From Pseudozyma flocculosa PF-1 (lineage: Eukaryota; Basidiomycota; Ustilaginomycetes; Ustilaginales; Ustilaginaceae), in contig NW_006920891.1 in NCBI RefSeq assembly GCF_000417875.1, forward strand, positions 475,166 through 539,165: a DNA stretch of 64,000 nucleotides, read 5' to 3'. Below the pieces are notes generated by a model, which had not been told where the DNA came from, did not search any database, and worked only from the letters and a program-made list of their open reading frames with translations. Positions within the stretch are counted from its first letter, which is position 1. The number at the start of each line of letters is the position of its first letter. Made by a program: the position numbers and the translations under genes. Below are positions 56,241 to 64,000 of this stretch, in pieces.

Positions 56241-57506
56241 ATGGCCGTTGCGGCGCCTTCGCTCTTCGGCTTCATCCCGCCGCGCACCGCCACGCTCCTC
56301 CTCGCCCTCCTGGGCATCCTGGTCCACGTCAATCTTTACACCTGGCTCGGGACGCTGCGTCAGACGCTGCCCGACGTACCCGAACGCCCATACTCGCTCG
56401 CCAGCAGACTCCAGGACTCTCCCTACGGCTCAGCAGCACGCCTGGACCAGCTGGCCGGATTCAATGCCCAGCTTGATGTCGGAATCCACTCTGCACAGGC
56501 GGCACCATCAGCGCTGCGTACCATCCCACCCGTCGATCTAGCGACCTCGGCCAAGTCCAGCGTGCCGGCCTGGATGGCCGAGGCCAAGGCGTATCTCAAG
56601 GCACAGGGCTTGAGCTTCGCGCCCGAGAGCGGCATCGGCGGCTCAGACCCGGCATCTCAGGGGCGTGCCGATCCCTTTCTACCGCCAAGCTCGGACCCAG
56701 CTCCGTCTCTGCTATCGGCGCCGGCGCAAGGGTCAAGAGATTCGATGCTTAGCCTTGGACCACTCCTATCACACGGCGGCGAAGCGTACAACCACGTCTC
56801 GTTCGACGACGGCGCCGAGGATGCCGAGCGACTCAATTGGCATGCCATGCGCCTCGTCCTCTCCTCTTTGCGTGCCTATACGCTGCTCTGCATCGTCTGT
56901 TGCATGGCGGGCGTGGTCGGCGTGCTACGGCCCAACTTGCTCCTCTCGCGTCTATTCGTCATCCACTACTTCCTCGATCTCCTCCTGACGACCCTGTCGC
57001 TCGGATCCATCGCGCTGCTGGCCACCTACCCGAGCATCCGCAGCCAGATATGCGACGAGTACGGCAACGGTCCGGCCGTCTCACTCTTTGGCATCGGCAG
57101 CGGCGGTGGCGGCAGCAGCGGCAGCCCCGTCGCCGGCGTCGTCTCTTCTTCATCGTCGACGCCATCGTCATCATCGTTACTGGGGGTCCCGAGGACAGCG
57201 CAGGGCGGCGAGGTGGACGCGGCACCATCAAGCTGGGAGACGCTCCTCGACGGCATCTTCACCAGCGAGAATTGCGAGGAAGCCTTCACTTCGACCCTGA
57301 TCCCGCTCTTCCTCGTTGCCGCCTTCGTCTACACGGCAACGAAGCTGCACGCCTTCATCTGCGTCCAGAGATTCTACAGCTCCCTCCTTCGCACCAGGAT
57401 GGTCCAATACGGCTACGTCGCCGACCCAATGCGCGAGGATTTTAGCCTCGAAGCACCGCCGCCTGTGCGGGAGAGGAGGCTGAAGCAGGACAAACTCCAA
57501 GATTGA
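56241..57506 (+). CDS. Predicted four-helix membrane protein, unknown function
   Basis: Not recognised. One intronless frame of 421 residues; the ATG at 56241 is preceded by a C-rich leader and is followed at once by a hydrophobic segment, so earlier in-frame ATGs are unlikely. Predicted membrane segments: about 12-35 (TATLLLALLGILVHVNLYTW), 210-232 (TLLCIVCCMAGVVGVL), 240-265 (IHYFLDLLLTTLSLGSIALL) and 352-374 (LIPLFLVAAFVYTATKLHAF). A long loop of about 170 residues follows the first helix. A Ser/Gly-rich loop lies between helices 3 and 4, with Cys-containing flanks (QICDEYGNG and SENCEEAF) that might form a disulphide. The C-terminal tail is short and charged (RERRLKQDKLQD). The 1+3 helix layout resembles tetraspan-like membrane proteins, but no signature supports a family. 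Confidence 0.7.
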   Translation: MAVAAPSLFGFIPPRTATLLLALLGILVHVNLYTWLGTLRQTLPDVPERPYSLASRLQDSPYGSAARLDQLAGFNAQLDVGIHSAQAAPSALRTIPPVDLATSAKSSVPAWMAEAKAYLKAQGLSFAPESGIGGSDPASQGRADPFLPPSSDPAPSLLSAPAQGSRDSMLSLGPLLSHGGEAYNHVSFDDGAEDAERLNWHAMRLVLSSLRAYTLLCIVCCMAGVVGVLRPNLLLSRLFVIHYFLDLLLTTLSLGSIALLATYPSIRSQICDEYGNGPAVSLFGIGSGGGGSSGSPVAGVVSSSSSTPSSSSLLGVPRTAQGGEVDAAPSSWETLLDGIFTSENCEEAFTSTLIPLFLVAAFVYTATKLHAFICVQRFYSSLLRTRMVQYGYVADPMREDFSLEAPPPVRERRLKQDKLQD

Positions 57507-57907
57507 CCTCGCGCCACCTCGCTCATAACGCCCCTTACGTTGTTCCATCTGTCGTCACGGGAATCCTTGCCTTCTCTCCGTCTCACCGTCTCCCTCTCTC
57601 TCTCTCTCTTCCGGGAAGGGCCCTCACCGCACGTTCCTTTTGTACACCTATCGACTCGGGCGACGCAAGCGGACCCGGTAGCTGGTCTACCCACGCTCGG
57701 CTCACCTCACCTCCTGCCCCCCTGCGTGCGATTCGCTTCGCTTTGCCTCCTGACGTCTTCATCACGTGTCTGTCTCTCCGCAGCGCCGCCACGGCCGAAC
57801 GAGTTCACGTCTGAGGTCATTTCGCGGCCAGATCTTTGTCGTAAGAGAATGGACAAAAGGGACGGACGGAAGCTAGCCGGAACATTCATGAAGCGGGCGG
57901 GAAGCTG
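57507..57907. other. Convergent 3' region
   Basis: 400 bases between the membrane-protein gene and AMS1 3' ends, with a CTCTCT run near 57595-57610. No gene seen. Confidence 0.5.
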
Positions 57908-60900
57908 CTACTTGATCCGGATCTTGAGGGTCTTGATCTCGAACGGTCGGAAGGAGAGGCAGACGATCGTCTTGTCTCCTCCAGCGCCCCCTGCCTCTGT
58001 TCCTCGTCCCACATCGTCATGGGTCGAGGTGTACATCTCGAGATTGAGGTCCTGACTCTCTTGCTCCAGATCGTCCTCCAAAATGTTGCACTGCGTGATT
58101 GAATGGATGGGCGTAGAGCTGCGAGCGGGCAAGAGGGGAAGGCATGTCAGCACGCATTCTGAGGCGGGAGCAAGATCGGCTCGGCAACCTACATCTCGAT
58201 GGTGGGTCGGCTGTGGGTGCCCAGCGACTGTTGCAGCGCGAGGACCGGTGGACAAGGCAGCATCGAGGTCAGTTAGGCTTCAGCAATTCTCTTTTCTTAC
58301 CAAGCGTTCGGTGGCCTGCTCACCTCGTATAGTCGAACGATAACGGCGAGACCATCGGGCCTCTCCGGCTTCTTGCCATAGTACTCAAAGTCCTCCTCGG
58401 CCCTCTTGATGGTGTCCAGGACCACCGAGCCACCCTGCGGCACTAGACGGATCGGCATCGTCAGATCCTTGGACGCTCCAATCAGCTGGTCCACCTTGGC
58501 GACCGCAGCATCCGAGGAAGAAGACGACGAGGCTGGAACCGGCGGGCTCATGCTTGATGCGAAGATCCTGGCGGCGCTGACCACCTGACCCTTGCCGACA
58601 CCTCCGACGTGAGGGTACAGAGCGAAGGCGAAGGCATGCCGACCTTCGTCCTCGTGCGCGTCGGGATAGGTTCCGGCCTTGAGCAGCGAGAGCCTCATCC
58701 TGCCTCCTTCGGTCGAGTAGCCGTACTTGGACTGGGTGAGGATCGAGAGGCCGTAGTCGGGTTCGGACAGGTCCGCCCAGCGGTGCCCGCATACCTCAAA
58801 CTTGGCCGCCTCCCACGAGGTGTTGCGCGTCGTCGGCCGCGACGTGATGCCGAATTGCGTCTCGTACGATGCGCTGTCGGCCCGCAGCGTGGTGGGTACC
58901 TCGAAGCGGAGGAAGCGGTGCTTCTCCTGCCAGTCGATCTCGACGTCGAAGCGCAGCAGGGGTCGGCCTTCTCCATCGGCTGCCAGCACCGTCGCAGGCA
59001 CCGCATCGAGGCTGACGGTGATGTGAACGTTGCTCTGACCGAAGCGGGCATTCAACGCCAGGCTCGAGCGCCACGGTCCTCTCTCGACGATGCGGACGTT
59101 GTCGAAGGCGATCTCCTCGATCGTGTCAAGCGAATAGACCTCGGTCTCCCAGTTGTCGTAATCAGGCGGATAGTCCTCGGCGATGGTGAGGCCGGCGGTC
59201 CTTCCGTGCTCGAGGAGCTCGCGACCGACGACGTGGTCGTAGATCGAGACGATTCGACCATGGCTGATCTTGAGCGAGATGCTGGCATTCTTCATGATGA
59301 ACTCGTTGTGCTCGGTCTCCACGATAGAGACTGCCTCGAGGCTGCGCATCAGGTCGGCCGACTTGTCGACGCTGCAAGCACATCCGTCGCCAACACTGTC
59401 CTCGACGAGGAGCAGCGCTCGCTTGCCGCCGTCGCAGAGCTGGACCGAGCGGTGAGACAGAGCGACGGCCTGGGCTCGGTCGAGGCCTTCAAGATCGACC
59501 GAGACGAGCTCGCGTCGAGGGATGCCGAGGTGGTTGACCACGGACACGTCGCTGGCAGATGCGGACGAGGCCGACGCGGCTCCCAGCGCCGAATCGATGC
59601 CTAGTGCACGGAGGGCTTTCTTGTAGAGCGCAGATCCCTTGGACACCATGTCGGCGTACATGACCTCCATGTCGTCGTAGACCATGCGGATCGCACTGCC
59701 AGGAAGGCAATCGTGGAACTGGTTCAGGAGGAATGGCTCCCAGAGGGCGTCGAGCTCCTGCTTCGGGTAGCCAAAGCCGTCTACGCGGATGCTGGCCAGC
59801 GTGTTGACCCACTCGAGGAGGCCGAGGAAGTGCTCCATGTAGCGATTCCACTGCTTGATCGAGCCGTGACTGGTGTAGACGCCGCGGTGGAACTCGAGGT
59901 AAATTTCGCCGGACCACGTCGAGAGGCGCTTGCCGTTGTCGGTCGTCTTGCGGACATGCTCGAAAAAGTCCTTGGCCGACCGACCCATGGTGATCCGCGG
60001 CATGTCGCGGAAGCCGGAGTTTGACACGGCACGCGCCCGTCGCATCCGCTCCAGCATCACCTCGGTCGGGCCGCCACCGCCATCGCCGAAGCCGAAGAGG
60101 AGCAGCGCGCTGTCCTGCACCCAGAGGTCCTGGTTGTTCTTGATGCCGCGGACAAGATCGTCGACACCGCACTGCGAATCGTAGTTGTTGACCGGGGTGA
60201 GGTGGACCATCATCTGGGTGCCGTCGAGACCCACCCACATGACAGTGTTGTGCGGGAAGCGGTTGATGTTGTTCCAACTGAGCTTCTGGGTAAAGAAGTA
60301 GTCGCAGCCGGCCTGCCTCGCCAGTTGCGGGATCTGGGCATTGTAGCCGAACGTGTCCGGCAGCCAAAAGACGGTGCACCGCTGTTGGAAGCGGGAGAGG
60401 AAGTACCGCTGGCCGTAGAGGAACTGGCGGACGAAGGCCTCTCCGGAGGGCATGTTTGCGTCGCATTCGACCCAGGTGCCTCCGATGGGCTGGAACTTGC
60501 CCTCGGCAACCTTGGCCTTGACGCGCTCAAAGAGCTTGGGATAGAGCTCCTCGAGCCACTGGTACTGCTGCGCCGTGCTGGCGGTGAAGCGGTGCTCCTC
60601 GAAGCGGTCCATGAGATCGAGCTGCGTCGACCACGACCTGGCCACCTTTTGCTGAGTGGCCGAGTAGGGCCAGAGCCAGGCGCTATCGATGTGCGTGTGG
60701 CCGAGACACCAGATGCGGGTATCTTCGCGGCCTTCGACGACGTCGTCTTGGTAGATCTCATGACCCCGGTCGCTCCAGCCGCGGCCCAGGATCTCTTCGG
60801 CCAGTGTGCGGCATCGCTGGATGCTGCCGAGGTCGCCTTTGCGGAACGTGTTCTGGATCTGGTTGGCGACCCACAGTGCGCGGTTCTGCAAAATGCTGTC

Positions 60901-61599
60901 CTTTGGCATCTCTCGGACGCACTGTTGGAGGGTGTTGAAGTCCCACATCAGCCTCCAGGCCTCCGGTCGCTTGACGACGATGTCGCACGACGCCAGCCCA
61001 AAGTAGCGATTCGGATCGGGATCGCCGCTGCCGTCCGAGGGAAGGCCAAACATGCCGTTGGCAGTGACCTCGGCGTAGAGGACGACGCCGTTGCGCATGC
61101 CTGGCTTGAGGGGAAAGTCGACCCGGCGCCGATCATCGAAGCCGCCCGTGATGCCCTGCAGCGGATTGCCGTCATCGGCGAAGATCATGGCCTCGCAGCT
61201 GGGGTCAAACTCTAGCTGCACCCAGTCCTTGTTGCGCCACTCTTCCGGTACAGCCAGGTGGATCCTCAGCCAGTGATTGGTCCAGCTGGGCCCGAATGTG
61301 CCGCCCTTTTTGGCAGGCTTGTACTGCTGCTTCTTGGCCTCGTCGAAGCTAGGCTTGGATCCGGCCGGAGGCGTCCAGCGCTCGATCTTGACGTACTTCT
61401 TGTCGTCGGTGCGTGCTTCAAAGAGTAGCGAGGCCAGGTTGTAGTCGCCATACTGACCACCGACAAACTCTCCCAGACGGCGCTCAATTACCGAGCGGAG
61501 CAAAGGCGCGCGCACGGGTCGAGGCTCCTGCGAGGCCAGAAGCGGGTACGAGGGTTCCTGGTGCTGAGGCCTGTCGGCCCCTTGAGGTGGCGGCATCAT
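57908..61599 (-). CDS. AMS1: Alpha-mannosidase, GH38 (Ams1 type)
   Basis: Cytosol-to-vacuole class II alpha-mannosidase that degrades free oligomannosides. Minus-strand exons: 61599-58324, 58227-58193 (35 bases) and 58118-57908; phases close for 1173 residues. The ATG at 61599 is used because the codon upstream that extends the frame is TTG. GH38 signatures: zinc ligands in GHTHIDSAWLWPY (near 300), the nucleophile Asp in FWLPDTFGYNAQIPQ (near 414) and NQFHDCLPGSAI (near 628). No signal peptide, as expected for Ams1, which reaches the vacuole through selective autophagy in yeast. The short middle exon encodes SLGTHSRPTIE and the last exon carries the conserved CNILEDDLE and the end FRPFEIKTLKIRIK. 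Confidence 0.95.
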
Positions 61600-62337
61600 C
61601 GCGAGGAGCAATCAAGTGCTGCGACGGGACGGCGACGTCGTATGTAAAGGGAGGCGAGCGATAGGATATGCGGGTGAAGGAACGAGATACGAAACGGGGG
61701 CGTCGAGGCTTGGCTGGCCGTGTGAGGGGATGGAGTCGTCGGAGTAGGGTGGTGGGGCGGTGGCGTGATTGCCAAAACTCGTTGGCAGGCTTTATACACG
61801 GCGGCCGGCCCCTCACCCACGACAGAAGTCCATCGAGCCTCGAGGAGGTCAGACGCACAGGTGGGGAAGGGGAACCGTGCGTGTGCCCGCCTGGACCCTC
61901 TCGCCATGCACCCCACACCACACGTGCAGGTCAGCTTGGCTCGTGCACGCAAAGGGCCAGCGCAGGTTTCCCGCCTCGAGAAGAGACACCTTCCGAAAGC
62001 TACGCATACCGGCCAAGAATGCGACGCACTGCGTTTGCAAAAACCCTCTTGCTATACAGCGCCTTGCGCTATAAGCCTGTAAGCTTCAGGGCACAGCATA
62101 GCCTAGCATCCACAACGAATTGCTCCTTGCTGCGGCAGTCAGGGCAGGCGTGCAGCGGACGGTAGCAAAAGCAAAAGAAAGGGGAGGAAAGGGGCAAAAG
62201 GAAACTGCAGCACCTAGGATTCCCGCGTGGTCCCCCACCGCAGTATTGGAACACCTGTTAGGATGCGTGCAAGTCAGAACCGACAACAAACAACAAGTCT
62301 AGTTGTCTGGAACACCGAAGGACAGTATGGAGTCAAC
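61600..62337. promoter_or_regulatory. AMS1 upstream region
   Basis: About 0.7 kb upstream of AMS1, lower in low-complexity sequence than most gaps here. Nothing specific recognised; overlapping short frames are not convincing. Confidence 0.45.
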
Positions 62338-62644
62338 TGTAGGAGTCGAGTTGTTATTCCTGGACTCGGAACGGCTTTGGGGCCAGGTCGAGGGTAGGCC
62401 GCCGGACTAGTTGTTGGAGACGCAAGCATAGCTAGCAGCAGGGATTTAGGTACAGCCTTGGGAATCGGAGATCTCCTTTGTACCCGGAGGGCCGTACCTA
62501 GCCGGTCTACATCTTCGGCCTTTGGGCCGTAGGCTTCCTACGCTCCCAGGGCCGTAGGACAGCGTCGCTCCCACACCGCAGCCATAGCACGCACCCACAG
62601 CCGTATCCTATCTACGATTCCATTGCAATACTATGCTACCTACA
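62338..62644. repeat. Candidate degenerate LTR-like element (weak)
   Basis: This 307-base block opens with TGTAGG and closes with CCTACA, a six-base terminal inverted repeat of the TG...CA type seen in LTRs. It contains a small perfect hairpin (CGTAGG-CTT-CCTACG at 62528-62542) and several GGGCCGTAG words. No target-site duplication or primer-binding site could be recognised, so this is a low-confidence suggestion. Confidence 0.2.
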
Positions 62645-62779
62645 AGGTGTGCTGAGGGAAGGGGATAGCTGATCGATGGGGATCAGAGGGAAGGAGTCGC
62701 GGGGAGGCCGCGCGCCTAAAAAGGCAGGTAGGCCGACTCTCGGAGCCGAGGATCGGCCACGCGCGCGACACAAGGGGAG

Positions 62780-63580
62780 CACCAACGGCGGTAGAGCAAG
62801 GTGGCAGCAGGCAGCAGCAGGGTGGCAGCAGGTGGCAGCAGGGCAGCAGCAGCGCAGCAGCAGCAGAGCATCATCAGCAGCAAAGTAAGGCGGTGAAGGA
62901 GGAGCAGGCAAAGGAAGAGGGGAGCAAAGGAGTCAGCAATGGCGCAGCAGAGCGGGAGAAGAACAAGAGCGGCAACAGCAAACTCACAAGAAGTGAGAGG
63001 CAAACACTCATAGTGCTGCTGCTGCTGAGCGTAGCGTAAGGGCAGCGCAGAGGCAAGGAGCGGCACAGCAGAGAGGTGGACGTCAGCAGACAGAGCAGAG
63101 GACTCACCAGAGCAGCAGCAGACCAGCAGCGGAGCGGAAGCAAGGCCTTCAATCATGAATGGCCTCAATCATCGGAGGCGCCGGAGAGGGCCTCTCCGAA
63201 GTTTCCGATGATTGAGGGCGGTAGCTGGTGCAAGCGGTGGCAGAGCGGAAGCAGCGGCGGGGCAGAAGCAGCAGCAAGGCGGCTGCTGGTGGGTGGCTGG
63301 CTGGCTTGGGTGACGGTTGGGTCAGGCGGCTGGCTGGGCTGGGTGGCAGGCAGAGCTGACGGCTGGCTGGCGGCTGGCTGGGACGGGCGGGTGGCTGGCT
63401 GGCTGGGCCTCTCGCTGAGCCCCGCTGGCGGGTGGCGGCTGGCTGATGGCTGGCTGGGCCAGGCGGCTGCGCTGGGCTGGCGGCTGGGCTGGCGGCTGGG
63501 CTGGCGGCTGGCTGGGCAAGTGGCAGGGCCGGGCAGCTGTGCTGAGCTGACAGCTGGCTGGCCTTCATAGCTAGCATCAA
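62780..63580. repeat. CAG/GCAGCA-rich and GGCTGGC-rich repetitive block
   Basis: The left part is a purine-rich GCAGCAGG repeat and the right part (about 63290-63560) a GGCTGGCTGGGC repeat. Near 63477-63515 there are three tandem copies of a 12-base unit (GGGCTGGCGGCT). Both strands are open over 100-150 codons only because of the repeats (Pro/Ala/Ser or Leu-rich peptides). Not a gene. Confidence 0.6.
63163..63217. repeat. Nested inverted repeat
   Basis: The outer arms CCTCAATCATCGGA (63163-63176) and TCCGATGATTGAGG (63204-63217) are perfect reverse complements. Between them the arms CGGAGAGG (63182-63189) and CCTCTCCG (63191-63198) form a second perfect stem with a one-base loop. Together they could form a long hairpin. 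Confidence 0.8.
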
Positions 63581-63591
63581 AGGGCAGGTGG

Positions 63592-63760
63592 TTTTTGGCC
63601 GTACGCCAGCCTATGGCCTGAAATCGGGAAATCGGGGGTCATCTACGCTAAAAATGGCTGTAGGGCCACCTACAGCCGGAAAATCGGGGCGGTAGGGCTA
63701 CCTACGGCCATTTTCTGAGGGGCAGCTACGGCATTTCCAGCCGTAGGGCCTCCCACGGCC
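63592..63760. repeat. Cluster of inverted GGC(T/C)GTAGG modules
   Basis: The arms GGCTGTAGG (63656-63664) and CCTACAGCC (63669-63677) are a perfect inverted repeat. A longer pair, AAAATGGCTGTAGG (63651-63664) and CCTACGGCCATTTT (63701-63714), matches 13 of 14. Further copies of CCGTAGGG and CTACGGC follow to 63760. The same word occurs at 62490-62560. Confidence 0.7.
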
Positions 63761-64000
63761 TGACGACCCTGCCCTGCGCAGAAAAATGGCCCTTTCTGCT
63801 TACGTCAGCTCAGGAGGCCCTGCGCACGCGCGCTGGCCCCTTTGCCACCCCGCCCTTTGCAAAATCCATCCGCTGCCCACCCGTCTCTCCTGCCCTCCTA
63901 CCACCACCACCCGACACCAGCCGCCACCCCCCACCAGCCACCCACCAGCCAGCTGCCAGCCGCCCGGCGCAGTTGCCTGCCCCTGGCCCCCTCAGGCCAG

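Noticed and set aside
58609..61215. Long plus-strand frames opposite AMS1
   Set aside because: Antisense shadows of a highly conserved GH38 enzyme; no motif of their own.
63149..63580. 143-codon minus-strand Pro/Ala/Ser frame
   Set aside because: Produced entirely by the GGCTGGC tandem repeat; no start context or domain.

Overview
The window is nuclear DNA from a high-GC basidiomycete fungus, most likely a smut or yeast relative in Ustilaginomycotina. The taxonomic guess rests on overall style: intron-containing genes with short introns of about 75-125 bp, strong GTGAGT or GTAAGT donors, GC-rich codons, many low-complexity Ser/Ala/Gly/Gln protein tails and pyrimidine-rich gene leaders. No ribosomal marker is present to fix the genus.

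I support 16 protein-coding genes, one of them cut by the left edge, and rebuilt their exons by hand; reading phase closes across every junction except at one assembly gap. Left to right: a truncated type II membrane protein (-), an NAD kinase (+) holding a 39-N gap, a 5.3 kb stretch without a convincing gene, a two-finger C2H2 regulator (+), a giant Sec7-PH ARF exchange factor (-), a Sec2-type Rab exchange factor (-), an unrecognised low-complexity protein whose start codon seems to be split by an intron (+), NAD-dependent glycerol-3-phosphate dehydrogenase (-), a Bye1-type PHD/TFIIS-like/SPOC protein (+), Tom40 (+), the PIN nuclease Fcf1 (-), an Ayg1-like alpha/beta hydrolase (-), GSK3 kinase (-), an SCP2 sterol-carrier protein (-), an RNF216-like RBR ubiquitin ligase (+), an unrecognised four-helix membrane protein (+) and Ams1-type alpha-mannosidase (-). 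The last 2.4 kb has no gene and is dense in inverted repeats.

Most genes are housekeeping genes with no operon-like logic. Two links stand out. The ARF-GEF and Sec2 genes lie side by side on the same strand and both belong to membrane traffic. Two proteins, glycerol-3-phosphate dehydrogenase and the SCP2 protein, end in classical peroxisomal tripeptides (SKL and AKL); the dehydrogenase also has a long basic N-terminal extension that looks mitochondrial. I found no bacterial-type system, CRISPR array, tRNA or rRNA. The observations most worth following are the multi-address dehydrogenase, the split start codon, a 720-bp frame-neutral intron in BYE1, the CCAGGC/GCCTGG-rich intergenic tracts, and the inverted GGCYGTAGG modules at the right end.
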